Source of the DNA: Prinia subflava
Lineage: Eukaryota > Chordata > Aves > Passeriformes > Cisticolidae
NCBI RefSeq assembly: GCF_021018805.1
Contig: NC_086247.1
Coordinates: 144,844,378 to 144,908,377 of the forward strand
Reading direction: 5' to 3'
DNA length: 64,000 nucleotides
Shown: in pieces, positions 35,985-49,130 of the stretch
How positions within the stretch are numbered: the first letter of the stretch is position 1
How the letters are laid out: each line of letters opens with the position of its first letter
Position numbers and translations under genes: made by a program
Notes under the pieces: generated by a model
Database searches by the model: none
Told to the model about the DNA's origin: nothing
The model's input: only the letters and a program-made list of their open reading frames with translations

Positions 35985-36264
35985 TTTTACCACAGCCTGA
36001 GGTGTCTGTCCTAACCGTGGAACTGTGTTAGCCTGTTTCTCTTCTCAATATATCACAAAAGACATCCTGCAGGATAAGTTGAGTACTTAGTTGCAGTAAT
36101 GTAAACTCTGTTGTTCTGAAAACAAGTGCATCCAGTTGTTTCCAAGATGTTGATTGGGTGTTCTGCATTCATGAGGTATGGCTGGTGCCTTTTACTGGTT
36201 GGGTTTCTCTCTAAGTCTTGTTACTATGTGATAATGTTGTGCCATTTTTTGTTTAGATAGTTGG

Positions 36265-36282
36265 GTTTTTTTTTTTTTTTAA
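36265..36282 (+). repeat. Poly-T run
   Basis: A pure T run of about 18 bases following GGG. Simple repeat. Confidence 0.85.
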
Positions 36283-36996
36283 TTGCACAGATTTTAGATG
36301 CTGACCCATCAGCTATGCCAGGAGCTTTTTCAAGTTTCTGTATCTAAAAAGAAAAATAAAAGAAATTTGAGCTGGGGACTGGGCTTAACTTTATTGCCCT
36401 TCATAGAAGTATTTAATGGGTCCATGTTAATAGCTCTTTTGAAAAGGCACCTGTAAGGCCTCGTGTCTGCTGCCATTCTGGTTCTGGAGAAGCTGCCTCA
36501 TGGTACATCTATAGGAGCTGTGAGAAAGCTGCTGTTTTGTAGTTATTGCAAGGCAGAGGATGTTAGCTTCTGCTACATTGAATTTCAAACTTCCCTTGCT
36601 TTTGGGCTTTATGCATGGCAGGAATGGGAATTTAAGTGTAACTTGCCAGTTATACAACCTACATTCAACCTGAGAGGGGAAAAAAAAATCAATATAATTG
36701 CCCTCTAGTAATAATGCTATCATCTTTTGTGTCATTGAGAATATGCTTATAAAGCCCGGTGAACTGTCTCTGTAAAGGTCCAGTGCTGTAGTTCCACTGC
36801 CTGAATTTTATCAAATGCAGGAAGGAGCAGCAGCAAGCTCTGAGGGAGTAATTGCAAACAAGAGATCTTTCCCTTGATTTGATAGTATGGATTGGATAAT
36901 TTTCCAAATCACTAATTCCTCAGTACAGCGTCTGGCACAGGTGGCTGCTGATAACTCAAGCTTGCAAAGAGTCACAAACCTGACTCGTTTGTGGCA

Positions 36997-37012
36997 CTGC
37001 TGCTGCTGCTGC
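36997..37012 (+). repeat. Short (CTG)n, about 5 units
   Basis: About five CTG units in a row. It is too short to be notable except as a trinucleotide tract. Confidence 0.85.
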
Positions 37013-40000
37013 ATATGTTGGTATAAAATACACAATGATGCTCCTAAGGAGGAGAAGGGATGAGCAATGATAACAATAAATCAATAATCTTTGTTTGACT
37101 TCTTTTATCTTTGTTCAGCTCAGTAGCACAAGAAAATGAAAGCAATGGTTTTTGTGCGAAATTTGGATAGCAGAGAGCACTCAGCCACCGTGAAAGTAAT
37201 TTTGTATCTGGAGATGAGCTATGGAAGCAGCTTTTCTGTTTATTTGAGGGATAGAGCAGAGACCCAATGTGACCAGGAAAAGAGCAGAAAAGAGAAGCTG
37301 CATGTTTCTAAGTATCTTGAATCTCTTTCAGATGAGGAGGGCAATCTCATGAGGAAGCATTAAATATGGCACACTTCTTCACCCTGCTAAATGATGGTAG
37401 CACTGTCATCATTAGCTATGAGTTTATTTTGGTAGCATGCAGAGATAAGGTTGTGTAATTACTGCACTGGCTCTTCCAATATGCTATTGGCTCAAACCTT
37501 GGCAGACACACGGGAGCTGAGCAGAGTAACCAGGTTCAGCCCCAAATAGTCTGATTTTTCAGGATGTACAAGCCATCTGACACACAAAACCCAAGGGTTT
37601 TAAAACTTTTTACAAATATCAGGTGCAAAAGGAAAAAAAAATGTTTTTACTTTCTCCACTGCCACAGCAGCCTCCTTTATTTTTTTTACTGTAGACCCAA
37701 TACCTGAGTATTAACACTCCCAGAACAAGCATATTTCTTAACAGAAATGGGAGTTCACAGTCCAGCCATATTTTTATAGTCAACTGTATGGTCATCATTA
37801 AATGCATGACAGCAGTTTATAGGCTGGATAGGGAAATATTTGCATGTGGACAGGGAATGTCTGCTGTACTTCTTGACCACCACCTAAAATCTTCCTGTCG
37901 CAATACGTGTCAGTCTAAAGGGAGGTGGAAAAGGCCAAAGCAGAAATTCCTTCCAGCTGAGACTCTTTAACCTGCCATCTGTTCCCGAGCTGCCAACCAG
38001 CCCCTAGTTACCAAAACAGCTTCCATCCCGTTAACCCAGCGAGCAGCACGTTCCTGGGCTTCGACTGATGGAGGCAGAGTAGGAAGAAGTGCACAGATTT
38101 TAACTTCTGTGCTTCTTCTCATTGAGGGCACCCTCGTGAAAGCAAAATGGCAGCAGTAGCATTTCTGAGGTTTTCTTGTGTGTTACGGATTCTGTGCAAG
38201 TATTAAATGAGCCGTATTAGGATGTCAAACACGTGGGAAGTGTGCTTTCAAAGCAGGCTTGTTCTGAGCTGGCAAGATGATTTCTTATAGCTGCAGTATT
38301 AGCAAATTTTTCAAACATCCCTTTTGTTTAGCAGCTTTGCTCTTGTGTTGTTGCTTCACTTTTTGGTTAATTTATTGGCTCTGAGAGCACTGCAGCTTGG
38401 ACTTAATCTCACCAGACGTGCTAGCTAAACGTCATCACAGATAGTCTGCAAATGGAAAGGGGACCTGATGCATTGAAGTGAGTGCTCCCAGCAGTTCTGT
38501 AGGTGGCACTCTTTGCTCTGCATCTGTCTGAACCCAGGCCTTTACACAGTGCAAGTGATTTTCTGTACAGATATCAGGACTGGTATCTTTGTTTATACTC
38601 AATTTCAGTAGGCACTGTCTATGCAAATGACACTTTTAGACTCGACTGTTTAATCTCTACATGCTGTCCTAGATTACTGCACTGTAGTGCTGTGTTCTCC
38701 TGAACTCTTAATGGCTTGTAGTGATGGTGATATTCATTACTGCATTGTTTCTTTTCCTGATAATGGGTACACACGCGGTTTTCTGAACACAGAAGTTGGT
38801 GAGTTTATTATTACTGCTGTAATGATTACTAATGGGAGCTCTGGGTGAGTTCTGCTGTTTGGGCTCACACCGAGTGCTCCCTGTAAGCTGAAATCATCCC
38901 GTCCAGCCTAGGTATGATTCAGCTTGGTGGGAATTGAGAGTGGCTGACTACACCCAGTGCTGGGAGGCTGTCAGCTCTGAGAAGTTAAACCATGAGGTTT
39001 TTCCCCAGGCTTGAGCAGTTTCCTGAGCAAGGAGTGGGATATCTCTGCTCACAGGTGAACTTTGTCAGACCATATGTGACAGAGCAACAGCTGCATTGTG
39101 CTTGGTGGTTCCAAGAAAGAATAATCTTTAAAGAAGCCTTATTTTTACATCAACATCCTGCTCAGGTTATGGGTAGAAAGAGGGCTGAAGATTGCATTCG
39201 CTTCATTAAAAAAAATAATAATAAATAGATGAGCTGGAAATGAGACAGTTTCTCCCCCTGTTAACAGCTTAGTCCTCCTTGTAACATAAAATCCCTTGTT
39301 TGTGAAGTTCCCGAGGAGTGAATTCTGGTATTTCAGCCCACTTACAACATCTGAGCTACAAAACCTTAACTATCTAGCCTTGGTTGAAAGGAATGACTAA
39401 AAGGAGAAACCATGGGTGCGTGCCTTCTTGAACTAGTAGCAATTTTATCAACTCACTGTCATCAAGGGATGTGAGACACTGACACCACCTCAAAGGCTTC
39501 CAGCTTGTTAGCCTTTCACACACCTATTAGGATGTTCCTGGTCTGGCTCATTGGGTAAATTCAGTAATTGTCTTTACAAGAAATCTGAAAGGTGGCTGTC
39601 AGCAGTGCATTAGAAGCTGCAGGCTGGTTAGTAAAAAGGGCAGTGGAAAGCTGAACAAAGCAAAATTTTTAACTGCATCTTCATACCCATTTTGGGCAGC
39701 TTTTAATATATTTACAGAAATAATTATGTATAAATACTGTTTAAAAGAACTTTCAGAGTATTTACTTCAACACAGATGCAATAGAAGTCTTTCAGTAAAT
39801 ATCATAACTAACATTACATTGTATGTTTTTAAAGAGAGAGATGGGAAAACACATAAAGATGTAATGGGCTGTCCCAAATGATACCTTAATGACATTGCAT
39901 TGTGGAATGAAATAGTCTTATCAAGGGCCTCTCATTCCTGAGGTGAATTAGGTCAATAAAAATGAAGAGGAAAATGAAGTCTTTTTTGTTTGTTTGTTTT

Positions 40001-42160
40001 AACTCAGCATCCAAATGATTACCAAAGACAGAAGTTCAGAATGGGGATCTAGAAGACATTTGTGTCATTTGCAAAAATCTCCTTTTTTTTTGAAGATTTT
40101 AGAAGGGTGGAATTTCCTCTTTATCTTGACCTGAGTAGGCTTTTCCTTCTCATGTTGTCTGCAGAGGTCTTTAGGTCTACTTTTCTAATGCAAATTTTGC
40201 CTCAATGACCCCAAAAAAGAGCTACTAAAAGCAGCCTCCAGAAGAACAAGCCCTGAGACCTCTGACTGTCCTACTCCTCATAAATGTGTGGCCATTTTTG
40301 CATGGTGTGGTCTTGCTTTTAACAGACCACCAGATAGCTGGTGGTACCTGCAGTGCTGAGAAAATACCACAGGAGTTTAATGCTCACTACCTCCACGTAG
40401 TGTGAGATAATTCTAGCAAACTTCTCCCAAAGGCCCAGAGAGTCTAGCTGTCTTTTAATCACAGGATTAAAGAACAACAAAATCATAGTGAGACCAAATA
40501 AGAGCTAAAGCTCAAATTTTTTCTGGGTGATGGTCTCACTTTTGGTACTCTTCAGGAAGAGTTTGTACGTGGAATATTGATGGCCTTGTCATCTGTCCTT
40601 GGTCTCCTTCAAGCCAGGCTTTGGAGGGGGTCAAAATGCTTTTTTTTCAGAGGCAGTTTTACTCCTTGGAGTGGCTCTCCTCTTCTCTCCCAAGTGTTTG
40701 GGGCCACAGCTGTATGCCAGCCAAGACCCACCTGCATGGGATTTTGGCTTCACTGCAACACAGCTAAACTTGTTAAAATTAAAACTTAGCATGACAATTC
40801 ATTCGTGGTGACTTCATGCCATGACCAGGCATAAAACTCCCTTGGTCTTTGAGCTGATTCTGGCTATCACATCATCTTTCTGTCTTCTCAGTAAGTTCAC
40901 AATGCAGTTACAAGAAGTATTTTGGGATGAGTTGAGAGGCAAAAGTTTTCTGGACTGTTGTACCCTGGTTAAACAAGGAAAAGATGCAACAGATGGAATT
41001 TGTTATCAGTAGGAGTTTGATAAACACTTCTGCACCAAAAGAAAGACCTATTACAGTTTGGCTGTCAACAGTCATATCCTTACAGTATTTAAATCAGTTT
41101 GTTCATCTGGAGAAAGACAAATGTTGAGACTTGTGCAATGAAAAAATCTGAGCCTACCAGGCCTGAAAAAATAAAATCCAGTTGGACGGGAAACCAGATT
41201 TGTGAGGTTGATAGGTTTTGTTTACCAAACTAATGTATGATATACAAAGAATTTAACTCCTTTCAGCATGCTGTGTAATATAACATGACATTTCTGTATA
41301 TGACAGCAGAAGATTCAGCACTTGAACTTCTCACAGCATGACTCAACACCTCCTGACAACTCAGCAAATAACAACGAAAAACCATATCTTTAATCAATTC
41401 CTTTACCCAGTAATCTCAATTGCGATCATAAAGAATTACCCATTAGTCTCAACTGGGATCACACAAAATCACTCCAAGTCTTTCATGACTTCATAATCAG
41501 CTTTTTCCACCAGAAAAAAAAAATAAAAAATATATATGCAGCTAATGAAAAGGTAAACTCCCTGTGCACACATTGACATAAATGTCAAATTTTAATGATT
41601 GCCCTCTTTGAACTTCGGACAACTCATACATACTGTGGGATCCTGCACAGGAAACAGTAAATGTCATCAAGACAGTGCATGGGATGTAATATATTATAAT
41701 AAAAGGCCAAGTGACTTGAAAGTCAGGTTTTCTTGCATTTTTTATGAAAGAAAAATCGATCCATTTTTGTGAAAGATGTCACTAAGTCATAGTATAATTT
41801 TTGTAGCAAAATTGAAGTCAGTGACCAAGACTTGTGTTCCTAGAGACAACTAGACACTTTTGGAAATGCTCCTTCTAATTAAAAGATACCGACTGATTCA
41901 ACCAAAAATACTTTCATCTTTCATCCTGTAGAAATTGGTACATGGCCATGAAAACTGATTTTTTTTTTCCTCCTCTTTTCTCTGAGCTTTTGCAGACTTC
42001 ATCTGCAGTATGGAAACAGACTATATTTTTGGCTGAGCAGAGACCCTTCTGCTGGAAATAGCTTTGATATCTAGGAAAGGATAGTGGATGCATCTCTGCA
42101 TCTGACATTTTTCTTGAAATGAAATCAAAGACATCCTTTATTTCACTGCCTCTGACTTTT

Positions 42161-42199
42161 ATATACATATGTATACATATATATATATATATATATATA
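42161..42199 (+). repeat. (TA)n microsatellite with imperfect 5' part
   Basis: ATATACATATGTATACATAT runs into about ten TA units. All positions alternate purine and pyrimidine, so it can extrude as a cruciform. Confidence 0.9.
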
Positions 42200-42999
42200 G
42201 GTATGTGTGCATTTGGCAAAGAATGAGGGACTTAAAGACAGAGAGATTCCTTTGAATTTTAACTTTTCCTACCTTTAATGATTATCATTAGTGCTTCTAT
42301 CAGAAACACTTCCTTATAAGAAAATACATGATGATACTTAGTGCAAGCCAAGAAACTAATCTAACACATCATTTATTTTACATTACCCAAATGACTGAAA
42401 AGTAAAAATGGGAATGTAACATAAATAATCTGAATTGTTCATTAGATCAATCCCTGGACATGACTTAATACATTAATTGATGTTTCTATTGTAGTGCTAT
42501 CAGTTATAGCCTCAAAATGTCATTTTTTTTTCCTTGAAGTCAGCATTTTTAAGAAGTCAGAGTTAATATAATTTATGTAAAAATGAGTAAGTAGGAAGAT
42601 TTTGGAAGTCTAAGATTCCCCTCTCTTTGTTTCACATACTGTGAATACACAAACATCAGTGGGTACAAAGGAAAAAAGGAGGAAGGATCAAATGCAATAT
42701 TAATAGTTTCTGAATTCCTTGTCATGAAATTCACAGCAGAATGCAGCAAATTGGCCATGAACGTTGGAAAATTGTGTGCAGGATGCTCGTTTCTGGAGTT
42801 TGCCCTCTGTTTTAGAATGTAATATATATGAAATTGCTGTGGAAAGAGAAGAAAGGATGTGACATAGAACAGCAGGGAGCCTGTTTAAAAACACAGTTCA
42901 AGCCTCCCACGGTGGAACAGTTTAGCTGCGCAGGGAGAGGAAGCAGCTCCTTGTGAATCCAAGCAACAAAAAGGGCATGACAGAACCACAGGCTTGATT

Positions 43000-43280
43000 T
43001 CAGTGCCAAGGGCTCAGCAGAAGCAGATCTCTTGGCTTGGCACCCCTTTCCTTGACAGCAGCAAATCGAGTTATCCTGACTTCCCCGCGGGGGAGACAAG
43101 CTCCAGAAGTGCTCGGGCTGGTCCTGCAGCAGCAGCTGAGCACTTGGAGCAGATTGGGATGTCAGGTCCTACCAGTGATTCCCACAGCCCCCCAGTGCTG
43201 CTGGGGCCAGTGCCCAAGGGCAGGATGCTGCAGGAGGGTAGGTGGGCATGGAGCTGTTGAGGACCAGGCATGAGAGCAAG
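43000..43280. other. GC-richer islet
   Basis: Local G+C rises clearly here, with a 10-bp palindrome CCCCGCGGGG (43083-43092). Overlapping open frames of 77 to 95 codons occur on both strands, none recognisable. No splice or promoter signal stands out. Confidence 0.3.
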
Positions 43281-45936
43281 GTTGGGAAGCCAATATCTCC
43301 TCAAGGACGTCCTGATGCCTTCTGATTTTCTTCAGTCTCTTGCCTTGGTCCTTAAACGTAATTATTCTTCCTCTGCCACTGTTTGATTGTTATTTGCTGC
43401 TGTTGGTAGCATATGTGGAGGCAGCAGCATATGTGGGACTGGACAGGCAGCTCACCAGAGATGCAGAGCAGCACACACAATTCTCACAGGCATGCACTGA
43501 TACCCTGTATCAGAGGCACTGCTCGTGTAGAAGCCAAACCTCACACTAAATAAAGGTAAATGGTTTTGACAGGAGTAGCAAAACAGATGCTGGTTTCAGA
43601 ACCAGCCCTGACGACTCGTTTCTTTATAATTTGGAACTGCTGAAAACTATGCCACAGAACAAACTCCTGTGGAACAAAGTAATGCTTGCAAAATTAAAAT
43701 AGTTCTACTCAATTTTTTTTTTCATTAGCGTTTTCTGATAATAATTGCCTGTCCATATTTTCTGGGAGTAAATTAGCTATCCTTGGGCTTAACGAAGTGC
43801 TGTGGATTATCTGTGGGTTCATTCTGTTCATGTTCCTGTTCAGGGTCCATTCAGTTCAGATGGTCTATACAGATGGTACCGTTTACTTTTTAAGAAACAG
43901 CCAACACAAAAGGAGAATGTTAAACAAATTCTTGAATTAAAAATCCTTGCACACATATTGTGTTATGAGACTCCTGTTTGTATTTAGTTTGATAGTCTCG
44001 CAGTTCTTTTTTAAAAGCTTACATTTTGAAAAACTGCTGTTTCAAAAGAATCCTTCCCCCACCCCGAAAATATAAGAAATATACTTAATCAAAACCAGAA
44101 ATACAGGCAGAGAATTTCAAAAATTCCTAGAGTGGAGGGTAACAAGTATTTGGGAAGAAAAAGTTGGCACTCAAGAATAGTTTAGAAATTTGCAGGAAGA
44201 ATTAGGAGTGCAGAATGCAATTAAATCAAATTAGTTCAGCACAAATTCAGGGGTCAAGGTCTCCAGCATTAGCAAAAAATATCCAGGGTCATTCATGTCT
44301 ACCCAATGATCAGAAGATTTTATTTCTTGTATGAAAAATGGCACTTCCAGCCATGTACTCTTCATTAGTATTTTCCTGAGGCATTGACTTCAGGGGCAGT
44401 TATTTGTTATTTTTGGCAACATTTTATGGTTTTCTTTAAGTTATACCACTCAAGTCCCACTTCAGCACCTCCTTATCTGACGAAATCTATTTTCAGTTTC
44501 TACTTACAGGGAAGTAAACTGCTCACCTTGGTGTGAATTTTGTAGTTCTAGAAGTTACTGCACATTTAAGATAAATTGCAAATAAATCATTCTGCAGTTA
44601 TATTAAAGTTCCATTGTAGGAATTGCTATTTTTTTCCCAATATTTTACCACTTTAACTGCAGGTAAAAGGCTTGGCCTAACACATCTCAGGGAGGTATAC
44701 CCCTATTTGTAAACAGTTTGATTAAATATAAATGATGCAAAGTACACAAAAGTTACTTCAAAACAGTGAATAAAAATTCTGCCTTCAATTCCACTTTACA
44801 ATAATGAGCATTTAGAAATATTTCAGGATATCCACACCGTACACCACATTATGAATTGGTGCTAAATGTTCTAATGTAAACTTCACATGAAAAAGGAAAA
44901 CTGCTGTCATTTTGCACTGAGTATCCCCATTAGTATTTAAAGCAGTGAAGAACTGAACTTCCTTATTGTCATGCAGGCTTAATTCATGCATGAAATAACT
45001 GTGCTTGCTCGTGTTGTAGGACTGTATGCATATTGAGATCCTCGTGATGCTGTCTGCCCCTGCACTTCAATACAAAACACTGCTTTTTGTATTCCAGCAG
45101 CCCAAGGCTGCAGCATGATGGGGCTGAGAGCTGCAGGGATATGGGATGATGATAATCCTTGAATTCAGGAGCTTTTGTGTCTTAACTAGAAAAGAAAATA
45201 TGAGGTTGGCAGACAAACAACAAAAACTGTCCCCACTCTGCTCCTGGAAACCAGAGTTATACAGAGGCTTGGTCTAGACTTCCAAGTGGGTAGTGCAGGT
45301 TGCTCCTATCCCCGGATTTTTAGATCTGAGTTGTGGCCTGAATGTATGATAGCTGTTTTCTGAAACAATTTTATGAGTATCCCACCATAGACATGCAGGT
45401 ATCCTTGTGAACTGGTGAATTGCATGGCTTTATCAAATGAAGTCAAGTGCACCAGTGCAATGTTTTCACGTGGATCCAAAACAATGTGACAGATTGTGTT
45501 CAGGAGCTTGGACATTTGCACATCAGGACTTTCTGTTTACCACTCCAGACATTTATCAGATGATAGCACTATTCTAGGAACCATATCTTAAGAAATTGCT
45601 TTGGTGAAACAAAAATTAATTACTTTACTGAGGTGGGGTGATGGTTTGCTCTATCTGCAAGCACCTCTGCATTATTTCACAAGGTGCTGCCTAAAGGAGT
45701 GGGTCACAGTATGTCTTTCTTCAGACTGATGTGCTGGAATGTTACATTTAATTATTGCAAATACCACCTCCTACCTCGTTGACTGGAAGGGAAGCTTCCC
45801 AAATATTCTTCATCCTGCTGTTGGTAAAATCAAAGTCAGAGGTAGGTGTGAGGTTCTTCTGCCTTCTCACTTGTGGGGGAAGCATAATTTCCCCTCCTTA
45901 CTCCCCAAGAGTGAGCAGTTCCTGTGGAAACAGCTC

Positions 45937-46014
45937 CTGTTGCAGTGGTGCACAGAGATCAGAACCTGTGTCACATTTCTGTGCCACATAAACCCCTGTG
46001 CACCACTCCAGTGG
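45937..46014. other. Imperfect hairpin, 12-bp perfect core stem
   Basis: AGTGGTGCACAG (45944-45955) and CTGTGCACCACT (45996-46007) are exact reverse complements separated by 40 bases. Outside the core, after one mismatch, six further pairs (including G-U pairs) can form with CAGTGG at 46009-46014. The whole foldback is about 78 bases, a size compatible with a microRNA precursor. The sequence matches no microRNA I recognise. Inverted arms of a tiny decayed DNA transposon or coincidence are alternatives. Confidence 0.4.
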
Positions 46015-46312
46015 CTCTCTGCAGTGGTATGGAAATGCTCTCTCCTTTTCAGTGCAGAGATGTGGGTCTTTCCTGCATCACATCCTACTCTTGGTCCCCA
46101 AAGCATTTTGTGGTAGAAGACAATGTTTTTTACCTCACTATATTTGAGTTGGATCCATACAACACTATTCAGTTGCATTAAAACTGCTCTTGCTCTGCAT
46201 TTTGTCACATGTGATTGTACAGTTTTCTCAAATTGTCCTATATTTCTTTTAATTTTCTCATGTTCTGAAAATATTCTTGTTAAGATCTTGTGTTCTGTAA
46301 GATGTTTGCCAA

Positions 46313-46348
46313 ATCATCATCATCATCATTATCATAATCAGCATCATT
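46313..46348 (+). repeat. Short (ATC)n repeat
   Basis: About six perfect ATC units followed by degenerate copies. It explains the histidine-rich peptide in a local open frame. Confidence 0.85.
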
Positions 46349-47078
46349 CCTCCTCTGCTGTATCAGGTAGATCAGGAAGAATCCTGACAGTGTTGTGCAG
46401 AGAAATCTTGAGGTTTTCTATATTCCTACAACAGATACCAGAATGTACTTGTAATGCTCATTGGGCAATGTGGTCACAAGCAGGTAATAGAAAATGAAAA
46501 ATGGTTTAATAAAGTAAAGGGGATCTTTTTAGTGCTATTGAAATAATTTTTTTTTTTTGATCTTATTGAAAGAAAAAATAAAACAACCCAGATATTAGGA
46601 ATTTTTATCTGAATATGTTTATATTCTTTCCAGGAGCTTGAAATTGGTTTGTTCTATCCTCAGATAATTTTTCTTGGATGAAAGAATATCAAGAATGAAA
46701 GAAATCTATTTATCTGGATCTGACTCTTTTAGCTGAAAAATAGCTAGTTTGAATCCTTGAAGGAATTATACCTCTTGTGCATGAACCATTCCTTGCTAGC
46801 AAGGTGATCAGCCAAATTAGAGAAATAGCCTATGTACTTCTGATTTCCTGATACTCAGATGGTAATGAGGCACAAGGCTCTTTGAAGTCTTTATGAGTCA
46901 AAGTATTTTTAACTATGTAGTTCCTTTAGGAAGATCCTATTGAATATCCAAAAATACTTGTTTCCAAAATATCTCACTAGGGCTCTTAGATAGGAGGTGC
47001 TTAGTTGCTGTTGTTCAGTTCCCTCACTCTGCTGTGCTCAGAGTTCTCTTGTAGGTGTTTGTACACTGGAAACACCCA
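46349..47078. other. No recognisable feature
   Basis: AT-rich unique sequence leading into a CR1 fragment. The CR1 may begin somewhat earlier than annotated, since 46,980-47,078 has a similar texture. Confidence 0.4.
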
Positions 47079-47259
47079 GAGGTGTCTGGGCACTGATCAG
47101 GCTGCCAGGGAGGTGTCACAGCACCAAACCTGACAAAAGTTCAAGAAACATTTGGCAAGAATGGCACATGGTGTGATTTTTGGGGTGTCAGGAGCAGGGT
47201 CAGGAGTTGGACTCGATGATCCTTGTGGGTCCCCTCCAACTCAGGATATTCTATGATCT
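47079..47259 (+). mobile_element. CR1 LINE 3' end fragment
   Basis: The segment reads AGGTGTCTGGGCACTGATCA, 'ggctgccagggaggtgtcac', 'aagttcaagaaacatttgg', 'gcacatggtgtgatttttgg', then 'ggagttggactcgatgatcc' and 'ccaactcaggatattctatg'. This is the classic CR1 3' terminus, including the start of its short ATTCTATGA-type tandem tail. It is the best preserved of the three copies, plus strand, strongly 5'-truncated and non-coding. It is the strongest single pointer to a bird or other reptile genome. Confidence 0.95.
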
Positions 47260-48049
47260 ACTTTTAAAGTGGGAACTGTGTTTTCTTCATAGTATCAATA
47301 CCAGGTGAGAAACCAACGTTGTGTGTGGAGATAGACATTTGGGTGAAGGATTTGAGCTCAGTGTCACACTGACCACCCCAGTGAGTTCTCCTGCAGCCTC
47401 GGTATTGAAATGCTTTTCTGACTGAGGCATGAACACCAAAGGGCCTCATTGGCTTAGATACAGGGGACCAGATATAGATCTGCTAAACACTTTTTTTCTC
47501 TTCAAAACTGAATTGCTGTATGTAATGTCTTCCTGATAATCTATGTATATCATGGCTATGTTTACTCCCTGTTTTATAAACTCATAGCCATTGGTTTGGT
47601 GAGATCCAAAATAAGCATTCGTAAACTACTTTATGGAGGCAATTAATGAGGAGCTGAATCTTAACACAGTGGAAACTACCAGAACTGAAATGACTTCAAT
47701 GAGTCCATGAAAATTTATGCCATCTGGAGTTTGGAATGAGGAAATTTCACCCCTGCTTTGTGCGAAGGTCCAGGTCATAACTTCTATTGTGCTCTGATCA
47801 GGAAACCTTAGAATGAAGATATTAAAGATTAGGAATGCTTAATTTATTCAGAATATGGATTTAGGGCTGGTAATATTTATTAATAAATTCTTAAATATTT
47901 TTTACTCTTCTGGCTAATCTTCTCTAGGCCAAACAATGGAATTCATCAAGAGACAATACTTTTAATCTCTTGTTTGCTTTTCTTTTCTTCTCATGCTCTA
48001 AGTAAAAGTTACTTTTATTTCCCTTAGTGATTGAAATCATTTTCATTGC
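47260..48049. other. No recognisable feature
   Basis: Unique AT-rich sequence without gene or repeat. Confidence 0.5.
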
Positions 48050-48500
48050 TGTACTAAATTGGTTTTGTGTTTCATAATTTGCATGCAAATCTAGTGAAAA
48101 TACTTTGACAAATTATAAACCTCATGAATGAAACTGCTTTAAGCTTTAAAAAGCAGGCATGTTGTCGTGAAATTTTGAAGTTGCATATTTTCTTTCTCGC
48201 AGGCAATCAAATTTAAAATGTACCTTAAAGCCTATCTTCTCTCCCAGTGTAACACCTGAACATAATGCTGAAACGGGCTGGCTCAGCTCATTATAGGGAA
48301 CTTGCATTTTAACTTGATTCCATTATTTGCTGATATATGATCTTCCATGTGGCCTGTAATATATTTTGGTGAAGTGAGTGTCAGCTATAGCATGTATCAG
48401 AAAATAGGAGACTGCAAGAGAGGGTGAACAGTAAAACAAGGCATTTGGCAGTAATCTTTTCCACCACTTAATATGCAGGTTTTATAAGCAAAGTCATGAC
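48050..48500. promoter_or_regulatory. Candidate regulatory element with palindromic double octamer
   Basis: ATTTGCATGCAAAT (48077-48090) is a perfect 14-bp palindrome formed by two octamers, ATTTGCAT and ATGCAAAT, sharing their central AT. Octamers are the established sites of POU-domain factors, and inverted arrangements allow dimer binding. Downstream lie ACTTTGACA, a weak TCF-like core, and several hundred bases of unique mixed sequence. Enhancer function is inferred only. Confidence 0.4.
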
Positions 48501-48599
48501 CCTGTCACAATATTCATTTCTTTCATGCCTCTCATATAATGGGGAAGGTGGTAACAAGATAGGACATCCCTGCACTGTGATTTCCTTATCATAACTCCA

Positions 48600-49130
48600 A
48601 GTTTTAGTGAATTGCCAAAGTGTCTCCAGTTCCTTTCTCCCCCCAGCAGAATCTGTTTGTGTTAATAGGAAAGAACAGTTCTCCCCACGTTTTCAGTCTG
48701 TACAAGTGCAGCCTCAGTGCGTGTACACAAGTCAGCCAGGTCACACCTCAGGGTCACCTGGGCACGTCCTGCCCCAGGCTGGGCAGACACAGTGGTGGCA
48801 TTGCCAGCTCAGACGAGCAGTGAGGTAAAAGCCAAACTCCAGGGCACACCCCAGCCTGTCCAGCCCATCTCCATCTCCCATGGACCACCTAAGCTTTAAC
48901 ATCCTCTGGGTCACGAACTGAGCAGGGAATGTCCACTGGTGGCCTCGGGCATTCTGCTCTTCCTGAATGAAAGGGCTGAGACAATAAGCCCTGTCCAGAT
49001 ACCCAGTGGTTGTGCTCTCCCTGCAGGAGCACCCCCTTTTTGCAGTCAGGCCTGTTTCTGAGGACGGGCTTGGACACAGCCTTTTCAGACAGTGGGACCA
49101 CAGCCATCTGCATGTGCATTTCAAGCCATG
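48600..49130. other. GC-richer islet with overlapping open frames
   Basis: Open frames of 60 to 127 codons overlap on both strands, consistent with low stop density rather than a real gene. The sequence has CR1-like G+C content but none of its diagnostic blocks. It might be an unrecognised avian repeat or LTR relic; I could not identify termini. Confidence 0.3.

Larger units (their letters stand above)
35985..45943. other. Long gene-free stretch
   Basis: No gene is supported. Open frames stay near or below 104 codons and match nothing I know. Simple repeats include poly-T at 36,265-36,282, (CTG)5 at about 36,997-37,012, an A/AAT run at about 39,208-39,227 and an AT tract at 42,161-42,199. 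The stretch 38,100-38,430 is unique, mixed in composition and includes the E-box CACGTG at 38,231-38,236; it looks like a conserved noncoding element but this is unproven. A 12-bp palindrome TTCATGCATGAA is at 44,983-44,994. Confidence 0.5.

Noticed and set aside
45739..46497. Two consecutive plus-strand frames of 125 and 124 codons
   Set aside because: They are in different contexts, the second is histidine-rich only because of an (ATC)n repeat, and neither resembles a known protein.
48600..49130. Possible endogenous retrovirus LTR
   Set aside because: No TG...CA termini with target-site duplication, polyadenylation layout or primer-binding site could be identified; the islet was kept only as a GC-rich segment.
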